Assembly: GCA_945949395.1 (NCBI GenBank)
Contig: CAMFEK010000002.1
Coordinates: forward strand, 106,645-170,644
Length of the DNA: 64,000 nucleotides
Reading direction: 5' to 3'
DNA from: an uncultured Clostridia bacterium
GTDB lineage: Bacteria; Bacillota; Clostridia; Christensenellales; Borkfalkiaceae
In this document: in pieces, positions 51,172 to 59,531 of the stretch
Layout of the letters: every line of letters begins with the position of its first letter
How positions within the stretch are numbered: position 1 is the stretch's first letter
Made by a program: the position numbers and the translations under genes
Notes under the pieces: generated by a model
Told to the model about the DNA's origin: nothing
What the model saw: the letters and a program-made list of their open reading frames with translations, nothing else
The model's database searches: none

Positions 51172-51178
51172 TTGTGCT

Positions 51179-51790
51179 ATGAACGAAAAATTTTTTTCCT
51201 TGACGGCGGAAAAACAACAGGCGATCCTGAACGCAGGCTATCGGGTTTTTTCGCAAAATTCCTATAAAAACAGTCCTATGAGCGAGATCGCGGATGCGGC
51301 GGGAATCAGTAAATCCCTGCTCTTTCATTACTTTCACAATAAAAAAGAGCTATATATGTTTTTATGGAACAAATGCGCGGAAATCACCATCAAATATCTG
51401 ACGAAGTACGACTGCTACGGGCAGAAAAATCTGTTCGAGAGCATGGAGAGGGGAATGCGGGCGAAGATGGAAATTATCCGTTTATACCCCGATATGGCGA
51501 AATTCACCATCAAGGCGTTCTACGAAAAGGACGCGGAGATCTCCGCCGCCGTTCAGGCAAGTTACCAGAAATATTTCAAGCTGAAAGCGAAAAAAACGCA
51601 GGTCAACCTCGATCCCGAACAGTTTGTTCCCGGATTGGATATCCCGATGATGTACCGTGAAATGTACTGGGCATCGGAGGGGTATCTTTGGGAGATGGTG
51701 CAGCGAGGCAACGTGGATACCGAACGTATGGAAAAGGATTTCACAAAGCTGATCGCGTTTTGGAAGAGCGTCTATCTGCGCAAGGAGTAA
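51179..51790 (+). CDS. TetR/AcrR-family regulator (operon 2)
   Basis: 203 aa from ATG 51179 (ACGGAG upstream); the longer frame begins in the preceding terminator. The HTH region (about residues 10-55) reads AILNAGYRVFSQNSYKNSPM, then ISKSLLFHYFHNKKELY, followed by a helical ligand domain. First gene of an operon with an ABC exporter 4 bp downstream. Repeats at its promoter suggest autorepression. It shows little similarity to the TetR of operon 1 outside the HTH. Confidence 0.88.
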   Translation: MNEKFFSLTAEKQQAILNAGYRVFSQNSYKNSPMSEIADAAGISKSLLFHYFHNKKELYMFLWNKCAEITIKYLTKYDCYGQKNLFESMERGMRAKMEIIRLYPDMAKFTIKAFYEKDAEISAAVQASYQKYFKLKAKKTQVNLDPEQFVPGLDIPMMYREMYWASEGYLWEMVQRGNVDTERMEKDFTKLIAFWKSVYLRKE

Positions 51791-51794
51791 AGGT

Positions 51795-52676
51795 ATGCAA
51801 GCGATCAAAATCAATCAATTGACAAAATTTTACGGCAAATCGAGGGGGATTTCCCGCCTCGATCTGTCCGTGGAAAAAGGCGAGTTTTTCGGCTTTATCG
51901 GACCCAACGGCGCCGGAAAATCCACCACCATCCGCACGTTGCTCGGACTCATCTCGCCCACGTCGGGCAGCGCGGAAATTTTCGGGAAGGATATCGTGAG
52001 AGAAAAGCAATCTGTCTTGCGCCATATCGGTTACCTTCCGTCGGAGGCAATCTTTTATCCGGGCATGAGAGTGAAGGATATTTTGAAACTGTCAGCCGAT
52101 CTTCGGAAAAAGGATTGCTCGCGGGAAGCAAAAGAGCTCTGCGAGCGGTTACAGCTGGATATTTCCCGCAGAGCGGACGATCTGTCATTCGGCAACCGAA
52201 AGAAGGTCGCCATCGTCTGCGCCCTGCAAAGCGACCCCGATCTGCTGATTCTCGACGAACCGACGGGCGGGCTCGACCCTCTCATGCAGAGAGAGTTTTT
52301 TGCGATCCTCAAAGAGCGCAACCAAAAAGGGACGACCGTCTTTTTTTCCAGCCACGTGCTCTCCGAGGTACAGCGCAATTGCACGCGGGCGGCGATCATC
52401 CGCGACGGCAAAATCATCGCCTGCGACAGCGTGGAGGTTCTCGCCCAAACGAGCGCAAAGCGCGTAACGATTCACGGAAAGGCGGAGATAGAAGGGCTCG
52501 ACGGGATTCGGGATATAAAATATGCGGAGGAGTCGTTCAGTTTTCTTTACAGCGGAGATATGAATCGTTTACTGCGCACGCTGTCTCTCGGGCGGATAGA
52601 CGATCTTACGGTGACGGAGCCCGATCTCGAAGAGGTATTTTTGCATTATTACGAAAAGGAGGACGATAGGGTATGA
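51795..52676 (+). CDS. ABC transporter ATP-binding protein (operon 2)
   Basis: 293 aa. Walker A GPNGAGKST (about 36-44), Q-loop YLPSEA (no Gln visible at the usual place), signature LSFGNRKKVAIV (LSFGN in place of LSGGQ), Walker B LLILDEP and switch His in SSHVLSE. About 70 C-terminal residues form an accessory domain common in BcrA/NatA-like ATPases. Its stop overlaps the permease ATG by 4 bp. Confidence 0.9.
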   Translation: MQAIKINQLTKFYGKSRGISRLDLSVEKGEFFGFIGPNGAGKSTTIRTLLGLISPTSGSAEIFGKDIVREKQSVLRHIGYLPSEAIFYPGMRVKDILKLSADLRKKDCSREAKELCERLQLDISRRADDLSFGNRKKVAIVCALQSDPDLLILDEPTGGLDPLMQREFFAILKERNQKGTTVFFSSHVLSEVQRNCTRAAIIRDGKIIACDSVEVLAQTSAKRVTIHGKAEIEGLDGIRDIKYAEESFSFLYSGDMNRLLRTLSLGRIDDLTVTEPDLEEVFLHYYEKEDDRV

Positions 52677-53458
52677 CGCTGGTAAAACACGAATTGAGAC
52701 AGGGAAAGACCTCCTTTTGGATATGGACGGCTTGCGTCGGGTTTCTTCTTTCCGTCTGCATTTTTCTGTTTCCCGAAATGAAGGGACAGATGGAGGATAT
52801 CGGCGATCTGTTCGCCTCGATGGGTTCTTTTGCCGAGGCGTTCGGTATGGACCGTTTGAACTTCGGAACGCTCGTCGGGTTTTATGCCGTCGAGTGCGGC
52901 AATATTTTAGGGCTCGGCGGTGCCTTTTTCGCCTCTCTTTGCGCCGTCGGTATGCTCAGCAAAGAGGAAAAAGACAGAACTTCGGAATTTTTGCTCGCTC
53001 ATCCCGTCAGCCGCGTGAGAATCATTACGGAAAAGTTGGTTGCCGTATTTCTTCAGATCACGGCTATGAATCTGGTCGTCTACGCGCTTTCCGTCTGCTC
53101 CATCGCCGCTATCGGCGAGGAAATCCCTTGGAAAGAGATATCTTTGATGCACCTTGCGTATTATCTGCTCCAAATCGAGCTTGCGGGAATTTGCTTTGGC
53201 GTCTCGGCTTTCTTAAATAAGGGCAGCGCGGGCGTCGGGCTCGGAATCGCCGTGACGGCGTATTTTCTGAATTTGATCGCCAACGTCGCCGACGTCGCAA
53301 ACTTCTTAAAGTACGTCACGCCGTTCGGCTACTGCGAAGGGGCGGATATCGTGGCAAACGGCAAGATAGACGGGGCAATGGTTGCCGTGGGCATCTTCCT
53401 GTGTCTTTTCGGAATCGCGGCTGCCTATATCAAATACGCCAGGAAGGATATTCGCTGA
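52673..53458 (+). CDS. ABC-2-type permease (operon 2)
   Basis: 261 aa with six predicted membrane spans. It starts LVKHELRQGKTSFWIWTACVG and has KDRTSEFLLAHPVSRVRIITEKL in the first cytoplasmic loop, as in permeases of BcrB/ABC-2 subfamily 3. The exported compound is unknown. The rplI terminator of the opposite strand overlaps its last codons. Confidence 0.85.
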   Translation: MTLVKHELRQGKTSFWIWTACVGFLLSVCIFLFPEMKGQMEDIGDLFASMGSFAEAFGMDRLNFGTLVGFYAVECGNILGLGGAFFASLCAVGMLSKEEKDRTSEFLLAHPVSRVRIITEKLVAVFLQITAMNLVVYALSVCSIAAIGEEIPWKEISLMHLAYYLLQIELAGICFGVSAFLNKGSAGVGLGIAVTAYFLNLIANVADVANFLKYVTPFGYCEGADIVANGKIDGAMVAVGIFLCLFGIAAAYIKYARKDIR

Positions 53459-53491
53459 AAAAAATCACTATCCCGAAGGCGGGATAGTGAT
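53457..53491 (-). terminator. Terminator of rplI (also a hairpin on the plus strand)
   Basis: ATCACTATCCCG and CGGGATAGTGAT (53464-53491) form a 12-bp stem; on the minus strand TTTTTTT follows. On the plus strand a T-run appears only 8 nt later. Confidence 0.85.
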
Positions 53492-53504
53492 GAAAAATCA
53501 TTTT

Positions 53505-53948
53505 TTACGCTTGCGTCACGACGACGAGGATCTTCGTTTCGATGTTTTCCATCAAACGGATCTTGACCTCCGTCGTGCCGACCGCCTTGATGGCGGAGTC
53601 GAGCAAAATCTTCTTTTTGTCCACGTCGTAGCCCATGTCGGAAAGCTCCTGCGCGATCTGTGCGGAGGTTACGCTGCCGAACACTCTGCCGCCCTCGCCC
53701 ACTTTGATGCCGAGCGTCACCTGCTTTCCTTTCAGCTCGTTTGCGAGCGCCTGCATCGCCTTGATTTCCTCCGCCTTGTGGAAGGCGTCAGCCGCCTTTT
53801 TGCGGTTTACTTCGGCGATTCCGCTCTCCGTCGCGGCTTCCGCCAACTTCTTTTTGAATAAAAAATTCTTGGCATAGCCTTCGGAAACTTCTATCACTTC
53901 ACCTTTTTTGCCGGTGCCCTTGACGTCTGCCTTCAAAATAACTTTCAT
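53505..53948 (-). CDS. rplI: 50S ribosomal protein L9
   Basis: 147 aa. The N-terminal domain MKVILKADVKGTGKKGEVIEVSEGYAKNFLF-like start (GTGKKGEVIEVSEGYAKN) is diagnostic, followed by a long connecting helix and a C-terminal domain. AAAGGAG precedes the ATG. It stands alone, without the dnaB/gdpP neighbours often seen in Firmicutes. Confidence 0.97.
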   Translation of the reverse strand: MKVILKADVKGTGKKGEVIEVSEGYAKNFLFKKKLAEAATESGIAEVNRKKAADAFHKAEEIKAMQALANELKGKQVTLGIKVGEGGRVFGSVTSAQIAQELSDMGYDVDKKKILLDSAIKAVGTTEVKIRLMENIETKILVVVTQA

Positions 53949-53974
53949 GGGTTCTTCTCCTTTCGTTTTTTCTT

Positions 53975-54003
53975 ATTGTATCGCAAAAAACGCAAAAAGT
54001 CAA
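53975..54003 (-). promoter_or_regulatory. sigma-A promoter of rplI
   Basis: Minus strand TTGACT (54003-53998), 17-bp spacer, TACAAT (53980-53975). Confidence 0.8.
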
Positions 54004-54045
54004 TATGCGGGGGTATAAAATTAAAAATTCCCCGCATACTCTTTT
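54004..54045 (+). promoter_or_regulatory. Hairpin in front of the DUF1540 gene (terminator- or operator-like)
   Basis: TATGCGGGG (54004-54012) and CCCCGCATA (54030-54038) form a 9-bp stem with a 17-nt AT-rich loop, followed by CTCTTTTTA and then the RBS GGAGG. It could attenuate the mini-gene, or act as an operator next to the rplI -35. Confidence 0.5.
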
Positions 54046-54063
54046 TATCGGAGGTAATTTGGA

Positions 54064-54216
54064 ATGGAAAATATGCTTAACAGCGGCGTCGGCTGCGAAG
54101 TGGAAGAATGCCGCCACAACGTGCGCGGGACTTCCTGCAACCTGGCGCATATCCACGTAGGTTGCGGTTGCGACAAGGATAAAACCTGTTGCGACAGCTT
54201 CGAAGAGAAAAACTGA
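54064..54216 (+). CDS. DUF1540 Cys-rich mini-protein
   Basis: 50 aa, with GGAGG 8 nt before the ATG. The eight Cys follow the pattern GCEVEEC, SCNLAHIHVGCGC and KTCCDSF, matching DUF1540 (C-x-V-x-x-C ... C-x-A-x-x-I-x-V ... C-x-x-F). Such proteins are common in spore-forming Clostridia and probably bind metal or form disulphides; function is unknown. No clear promoter was found; it lies between divergent rplI and the glutamate synthase operon and has its own terminator. Confidence 0.85.
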   Translation: MENMLNSGVGCEVEECRHNVRGTSCNLAHIHVGCGCDKDKTCCDSFEEKN

Positions 54217-54229
54217 AGAAAATCGTAAG

Positions 54230-54258
54230 CGCCGCTTGCTTGCAAGCGGCGTCTTTTA
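54230..54258 (+). terminator. Terminator of the DUF1540 gene
   Basis: CGCCGCTTGC and GCAAGCGGCG (54230-54251) pair with almost no loop slack, followed by TCTTTTATT. Confidence 0.8.
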
Positions 54259-54321
54259 TTATATAAGTAAATCTTATGTATTATATTAAAAATAGGTAAT
54301 ATTGCACTATTTATCATTTGC

Positions 54322-54350
54322 TTGACTTATAGCAATACAATGATTATACT
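54322..54350 (+). promoter_or_regulatory. sigma-A promoter of the glutamate synthase operon
   Basis: TTGACT (54322-54327), 17-bp spacer, TATACT (54345-54350). A small GCCTG/CAGGC hairpin (54365-54384) lies in the leader. Confidence 0.7.
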
Positions 54351-54412
54351 GAAAGAAGTCAATCGCCTGTAGACAAAAGCAGGCAAAAAAGTTTCTTATG
54401 GGAGAAAAAGCT

Positions 54413-55507
54413 ATGTTAAAAGAAGGAGAGATCAGAATCCCCGCCGGCTGCGCCATTTCGGGCGTCATCGACAGAAGCGGAAAGCGGATGAGCGGAGAAT
54501 GTATGATAAAATCCATTGCCACCATGCACGACCGTTCCAACGGTCTCGGCGGCGGATTTGCCGGCTACGGCATTTACCCCGATTTTAAGGATTTTTACGC
54601 CTTGCATCTGTTCTACGACGACACGCTTTGTCAGGCGGAAACGGAATCCTACTTAAAAAAGCATTTTGAAATCGCCTATTGCTCCGCGATTCAGACGAGA
54701 AAGATGAAGTCCATTACGAACGAGCCCATCATCTTCCGTTATTTCGTTTCCCCCTTGCCCCGCAAGCTGGAATCGAGTCATCTCGACGAGCAGGAATACG
54801 TGGAAAAATGCGTCATGCACGTCAACGTGGAAATCAAGGGCGCCTACGTATTTTCCAGCGGCAAGAACATGGGCATCTTCAAAGCGGTGGGGTATCCGGA
54901 AGACGTGGGCGAGTTTTACCGTTTGGAAGAGTACGCCGGCTATGCGTGGACCTGCCACGGCAGATATCCCACGAACACGCCCGGTTGGTGGGGCGGCGCG
55001 CATCCCTTCGGGCTTTTGAACTACTCCATCGTACATAACGGGGAAATCTCCTCTTACGACGCCAACCGCCGCTACATCGAAATGTTCGGCTATAAGTGCA
55101 CCTTAAAGACGGATACCGAGGTCATTACCTATATTTTCGACTATCTGCTGCGCAAACAGAAACTCACCCTTCGGGAAGCGGCGCACGTCGTCGCGGCGTC
55201 CTTCTGGTCGACGATCGAAACCCAGGAGCCAGAGCAGAGAGATCAGGAAATTTTACTCCGCCGCATGTTCCCTTCCCTTCTCATCACGGGACCCTTCTCC
55301 ATCATTTTAGGTTACGAAAACGGCTTGATGGCGTTGAACGACAGACTCAAATTGCGTTCCATGGTCGTGGCGGAAAAGGGCGACAAGGCGTATATGGCGA
55401 GCGAAGAGTGCGCCATTCGCGTCATCGAACCCGAGCTCGACAAAATTTATGCCCCCGCAGGCGGCGAACCTGTCATCTTTGAGCTGAAAGGAGAAAATGT
55501 GCAATGA
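54413..55507 (+). CDS. Glutamate synthase, glutamine amidotransferase subunit (archaeal-type split GOGAT)
   Basis: 364 aa from ATG 54413, 9 nt after GGAG; an in-frame ATG at 54398 overlaps that site. Class II (Ntn) amidotransferase: the likely nucleophile is C13 in PAGCAISG, implying removal of a 12-residue propeptide, with DRSNGLGGGFAGYG, TCHGRYPTNTPGWWGGAHPF and VHNGEISSY as the glutamine-binding blocks. It releases ammonia for the FMN subunit encoded next. It overlaps that gene by 4 bp. Confidence 0.88.
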   Translation: MLKEGEIRIPAGCAISGVIDRSGKRMSGECMIKSIATMHDRSNGLGGGFAGYGIYPDFKDFYALHLFYDDTLCQAETESYLKKHFEIAYCSAIQTRKMKSITNEPIIFRYFVSPLPRKLESSHLDEQEYVEKCVMHVNVEIKGAYVFSSGKNMGIFKAVGYPEDVGEFYRLEEYAGYAWTCHGRYPTNTPGWWGGAHPFGLLNYSIVHNGEISSYDANRRYIEMFGYKCTLKTDTEVITYIFDYLLRKQKLTLREAAHVVAASFWSTIETQEPEQRDQEILLRRMFPSLLITGPFSIILGYENGLMALNDRLKLRSMVVAEKGDKAYMASEECAIRVIEPELDKIYAPAGGEPVIFELKGENVQ

Positions 55508-57015
55508 GCGATATCTTTATTTACCCCGAATACGAGGTCGTCAGAGACAGAGACGCCTGCATCGGCTGTCGCGTCTGCGAGAGACAATGCGCCAACGAGG
55601 TGCACCGCTACGACGAAGTGCTCGGCAGAATGGTTGCCGATTCCACCAAATGCGTCAATTGTCACCGTTGCGTATGCCTTTGCCCTACGCACGCATTAAA
55701 GATCAAAAAATCCGAGGACTGTTACCGCGACAACGCCAACTGGGATTATCAGACGGTCAACGAAGTTTACCGTCAGGCGAACAGCGGCGGCGTGCTCCTC
55801 TCCTCCATGGGCAACCCCAAGCCTTTCCCCATCTACTGGGATAAAATTCTCATCAACGCTTCGCAGGTAACCAACCCTCCCATCGACCCGCTGCGCGAGC
55901 CGATGGAGACCACCGTATACCTCGGCAAGCACAACAACGAGATCGAACGAGACGGCAACGGAAGAATCAAGAACAATCTTGCCCCTCAGCTCAAGCTCAA
56001 GGTTCCCGTCATGTTTTCTGCCATGAGCTACGGCTCTATCTCTTATAACGCGCACGAGTCTTTGGCGCGCGCCGCGAGCGAGCTCGGCACCTTCTATAAC
56101 ACGGGCGAGGGCGGTCTGCATAAAGATTTTTACCGGTACGGCGCCAACACCATCGTGCAGGTTGCCTCGGGTAGATTCGGCGTGTATAAGGATTATCTCG
56201 ACGCCGGCGCCGCCATCGAAATCAAAATGGGTCAGGGCGCCAAGCCGGGCATCGGCGGACATTTGCCCGGAAAGAAGATATCCGCGTCCGTCTCGGAAAC
56301 GCGTATGACGCCGCAGGGCATCGACGCCATTTCTCCGGCGCCCCATCACGATATCTATTCCATCGAGGATCTGCGTCAGCTCATCTATTCCTTAAAGGAA
56401 GCGACGGGGTACAAAAAGCCCGTCATCGTTAAAATTGCAGCCGTGCACAACTGTGCGGCTATCGCCTCCGGCATCGCCAGAAGCGGCGCAGACATCATCG
56501 CCATCGACGGTTTCCGCGGCGGCACGGGCGCCGCGCCCACGCGTATTCGCGACAACGTAGGTATTCCCATCGAGCTCGCGCTCGCGTCCATCGACGGCAG
56601 ACTTCGCCACGAGGGCATTCGCAACAACGTCTCTTTGATCGTCGGCGGTTCCATTCGCTCGGCTGCGGACGTCGTGAAAGCCATCGCGCTCGGCGCGGAC
56701 GCTTGCTATATCGCCACCGCCGCCGTGCTCGCCATGGGTTGCCATCTGTGCAGAACCTGCAATCAAGGCAAATGTAACTGGGGTATCGCCACACAGCAGC
56801 CCGACCTCGTCAAGCGCTTGAATCCCGATATCGCCTCCAAACGGCTCGTCAATCTCGTTTCCGCGTGGAATCACGAAATTCAAGAGATCATGGGCGGCAT
56901 GGGTATCAACTCCATCGAAGCGCTCCGCGGCAACAGATTGATGCTCCGCGGCGTGGGCTTGAACGAGACGGAACTTAAAATTTTGGGTATTCGCCATGCG
57001 GGCGAAAGTTTGTAA
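55504..57015 (+). CDS. Glutamate synthase, FMN-binding core subunit with N-terminal 2x4Fe-4S domain
   Basis: 503 aa. Ferredoxin motifs CIGCRVCERQC (19-29) and CVNCHRCVCLC (50-60), then the GltS (alpha/beta barrel) domain: PVMFSAMSYGSISYNAHESLARAA, GEGGLHKDFYRYG, IEIKMGQGAKPGIGGHLPG, DGFRGGTGAAPTRIRD and a C-terminal 3Fe-4S-type CHLCRTCNQGKC. It adds ammonia to 2-oxoglutarate and reduces the product to glutamate. Archaeal-type architecture, with the amidotransferase and GXGXG domains encoded separately. Confidence 0.92.
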   Translation: MSDIFIYPEYEVVRDRDACIGCRVCERQCANEVHRYDEVLGRMVADSTKCVNCHRCVCLCPTHALKIKKSEDCYRDNANWDYQTVNEVYRQANSGGVLLSSMGNPKPFPIYWDKILINASQVTNPPIDPLREPMETTVYLGKHNNEIERDGNGRIKNNLAPQLKLKVPVMFSAMSYGSISYNAHESLARAASELGTFYNTGEGGLHKDFYRYGANTIVQVASGRFGVYKDYLDAGAAIEIKMGQGAKPGIGGHLPGKKISASVSETRMTPQGIDAISPAPHHDIYSIEDLRQLIYSLKEATGYKKPVIVKIAAVHNCAAIASGIARSGADIIAIDGFRGGTGAAPTRIRDNVGIPIELALASIDGRLRHEGIRNNVSLIVGGSIRSAADVVKAIALGADACYIATAAVLAMGCHLCRTCNQGKCNWGIATQQPDLVKRLNPDIASKRLVNLVSAWNHEIQEIMGGMGINSIEALRGNRLMLRGVGLNETELKILGIRHAGESL

Positions 57016-57027
57016 GGAGGGGACAGT

Positions 57028-57465
57028 ATGAAAAGAATTTACGTCAACGAACAGTGGTGTCTCGGCTGTCACCTCTGCGAATACGAATGCGCGTTCGCAA
57101 ACTCGAATCTCAAAGAAATGTATCATCTGAAGGGCAAGTCCATCTTCCCCAAAATTCACGTAGAGGACGCGGCGGACGGTATTCATTACGCCGTAAACTG
57201 TCGCCATTGCCAAGAGGCGATCTGCGTAAAGAGCTGTATCGCGGGGGCGCTTTCCCGCGACGAGAACGGCATGGTCGTCATCGATCAGAATAAGTGCGTG
57301 GGGTGCTATACCTGCGTGCTCGTCTGTCCGTTCGGCGCCGTCATGCCGGCGGAAGGGGGCAAGGTGGCGCAAAAGTGCGAGCTTTGCACCAAAAACGCCT
57401 GCGGCACGCCCAACTGCGTGGCGCATTGTCCCAACAATGCCATTGTATTCGAGGATAGGGGGTAA
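57028..57465 (+). CDS. 4Fe-4S ferredoxin subunit of the glutamate synthase operon
   Basis: 145 aa, AGGAGGGG before the ATG. Four Cys clusters: CLGCHLCEYEC, CRHCQEAICVKSC, CVGCYTCVLVC and CELCTKNACGTPNCVAHC. This is the pattern of HycB/PsrB-like electron-transfer subunits with up to four 4Fe-4S centres. It should carry electrons between the FAD subunit encoded next and the FMN subunit. Confidence 0.9.
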   Translation: MKRIYVNEQWCLGCHLCEYECAFANSNLKEMYHLKGKSIFPKIHVEDAADGIHYAVNCRHCQEAICVKSCIAGALSRDENGMVVIDQNKCVGCYTCVLVCPFGAVMPAEGGKVAQKCELCTKNACGTPNCVAHCPNNAIVFEDRG

Positions 57466-57468
57466 TTT

Positions 57469-58701
57469 ATGAAATACGTAATCATCGGCAATTCCACGGC
57501 GGCTGTCAACGCCATCGAAGCGATCCGCGAAATCGATCGGGAGGGCAGTATCACCGTTCTTTCCGACGAAAAGCATTTTTCTTACGGCAGACCCCTGATT
57601 TCCTATTATCTCTACGGCAAGATCTCGCTCGAAAACATGAATTACAAGGGCTTGGACTTCTATGAAAAGAACGACGTGACGACCCTTCTCGGCGTGACGG
57701 CGGTCAAGATCGATTCGGAGAAAAAGACCGTTCTCTTAGAGGACGGCAGGGAAATCGAGTACGATAAGCTCCTCGTCGCGACGGGTTCCCGTCCCTTCGT
57801 TCCGCCCATGGCGGGATTGGAAAAGGTGAAGGAAAAGTACTCCTTCATGAAATTGGACGACGCGCTCTCTTTGGAAAAGGCGCTCGGCAAGGATAAAAAC
57901 GTACTCATCATCGGTGCCGGTCTCATCGGTTTGAAGTGCCTCGAGGGTATTTTGGATCGGGTGGGAAAAGTCACCGTCGTCGATATGGCGAACAGGGTGC
58001 TCCCTTCCATTCTCGACGAGGAAGGCTCCTTGATTATACAAAAGCAGTTGGAGGAAAAGGGCGTAACCTTTATCCTCAACGATTCGGTCGCGGAATTTTC
58101 TTGCGGAACACAGGCGCTCTTAAAGTCCGGCAAGGCGTTAAATTTCGATATTCTCGTGTTGGCGGTCGGCGTCAGGGCGAATATCGAGCTCGTCAAGGAC
58201 GCGGGCGGCGACTGCGAAAGGGGCATTCTCACGGACGAGAGCCAAAAGACCTCCCTGCCCGATATCTATGCGGCGGGCGACTGCGCGGCGAGCCTCGATT
58301 ATCTGACGAATACCAAAAAGGTGCTCGCGCTCCTTCCGAACGCGGCGCTGCAGGGCAGAACGGCGGGGCATAACATGGCGGGGAAGGAAGAGACCTTCAC
58401 GCAGGGGATCCCCATGAACGCCATCGGCTTTTTCGGTTCCCACGTCATGACCGCGGGATACTACGAGGGCGAAGTGTACGAGGAAAAGACGAGTTCTACT
58501 TATAAAAAGCTCTTCTATCGGGATAACCTGTTGAAGGGGTTCATCATCATCGGCGATATCGCGCGGGCGGGCATCTACACCTCGCTCATTCGAAACAAGA
58601 CGCCGCTCGATACCATCGATTTCGAGCTCATCAAAAAACAGCCCGTCCTCGCGGCGTTCTCCAAAGAGGCTCGGGCGAAAAAATTAACGGAGAGAGTATA
58701 A
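57469..58701 (+). CDS. FAD/NAD(P)-dependent oxidoreductase of the glutamate synthase operon
   Basis: 410 aa. FAD-binding start YVIIGNSTAAVNAIEAIRE, ATGSRPF, NAD(P)-binding VLIIGAGLIGLKCLEGI, and IYAAGDCAAS near the C-terminal FAD contact. It is of the NADH:nitrite reductase/rubredoxin reductase type and probably the NAD(P)H entry point of the complex. It is 3 bp after the ferredoxin gene. Confidence 0.9.
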   Translation: MKYVIIGNSTAAVNAIEAIREIDREGSITVLSDEKHFSYGRPLISYYLYGKISLENMNYKGLDFYEKNDVTTLLGVTAVKIDSEKKTVLLEDGREIEYDKLLVATGSRPFVPPMAGLEKVKEKYSFMKLDDALSLEKALGKDKNVLIIGAGLIGLKCLEGILDRVGKVTVVDMANRVLPSILDEEGSLIIQKQLEEKGVTFILNDSVAEFSCGTQALLKSGKALNFDILVLAVGVRANIELVKDAGGDCERGILTDESQKTSLPDIYAAGDCAASLDYLTNTKKVLALLPNAALQGRTAGHNMAGKEETFTQGIPMNAIGFFGSHVMTAGYYEGEVYEEKTSSTYKKLFYRDNLLKGFIIIGDIARAGIYTSLIRNKTPLDTIDFELIKKQPVLAAFSKEARAKKLTERV

Positions 58702-58703
58702 TC

Positions 58704-59429
58704 ATGAGAATCACGGCAGGTGCGGATCTGCACTTTCAAAAATTGAACGAAGCGGTAAAGAATACCGTGGATAACGAAATCACGATCGATAACTGCATCG
58801 GTCAGCGTTATATCGGCGCGGGCGTTTCGGGCAAGAGGATCGTCATCAACGGCACCCCCGGCAACGCGCTCGGCGCGTACATGAACGGCGCCTCCATCGA
58901 GGTTTACGGCAACGCGCAGGACGCCATCGGCGACACCATGAACGGCGGCAGTATCGAAGTTTACGGCAATGCCGGCGACGCGGTGGGCTACGCCATGCGC
59001 GGCGGCAGAATATACATCAAGGGAGACGCCGGCTATCGCGTGGGCATTCACATGAAGGCTTACAAGGAGCATAAACCCGTCATCGTCATCGGCGGCAGAA
59101 CGGGCAGTTTTCTCGGCGAGTATCAGGCGGGCGGCATTCTCATCGTGCTCGGCAACGGGTTGAACGGTCAGCCCATCATCGGCAATTTCTGCGGCACGGG
59201 CATGCACGGCGGCGAAATGTATTTGCGGACGAACGAGGTTCCCAAACTTTTGCCCAAGCAGGTCAAAGCGGAAAGGATAGAAAAACTCGAAAATCAGGAA
59301 GTGATCGCGATCATCGCCGACTATTGTAAAAAGATGGGCTACGACGAAGAAGAGATGCTCAAAAGTTCCTATTATCGTATCACGCCCGACACGGATAATC
59401 CCTACAAGACTATGTATACCAACAACTGA
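58704..59429 (+). CDS. Glutamate synthase GXGXG (alpha-subunit C-terminal domain) protein
   Basis: 241 aa, 2 bp after the FAD gene. A right-handed beta-helix with repeated G-x-x-x-G turns (CIGQRYIGAGVSGKRIVINGTPG, then YGNAQDAIGDTMNGG and YGNAGDAVGYAMRGG) and GRTGSFLGEYQAGG, matching the GXGXG domain of GltB. In fused GOGAT this domain links the amidotransferase and synthase sites. It completes the five-gene split glutamate synthase. Confidence 0.92.
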   Translation: MRITAGADLHFQKLNEAVKNTVDNEITIDNCIGQRYIGAGVSGKRIVINGTPGNALGAYMNGASIEVYGNAQDAIGDTMNGGSIEVYGNAGDAVGYAMRGGRIYIKGDAGYRVGIHMKAYKEHKPVIVIGGRTGSFLGEYQAGGILIVLGNGLNGQPIIGNFCGTGMHGGEMYLRTNEVPKLLPKQVKAERIEKLENQEVIAIIADYCKKMGYDEEEMLKSSYYRITPDTDNPYKTMYTNN

Positions 59430-59436
59430 ATTTTTT

Positions 59437-59464
59437 AAGGAGCGGATTTCCGCTCCTTTTTTCG
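59437..59464 (+). terminator. Terminator of the glutamate synthase operon
   Basis: AAGGAGCGG and CCGCTCCTT (59437-59458) form a 9-bp stem with an ATTT loop, followed by TTTTTTC. Confidence 0.88.
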
Positions 59465-59472
59465 TATAGCTC

Positions 59473-59501
59473 TTGAAAAGGAAAAGTGAGCGTGATATAA
59501 T
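59473..59501 (+). promoter_or_regulatory. sigma-A promoter of the EamA gene
   Basis: TTGAAA (59473-59478), 17-bp spacer, TATAAT (59496-59501). Confidence 0.8.
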
Positions 59502-59531
59502 AATGAAAAAATTCGGCGGAGGAAAGGGATT

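Noticed and set aside
32756-53458. Recent duplication linking the two TetR-ABC-permease operons
   Set aside because: The two sets share architecture only; the regulators, ATPases (LSGGW against LSFGN) and operators are unlike.
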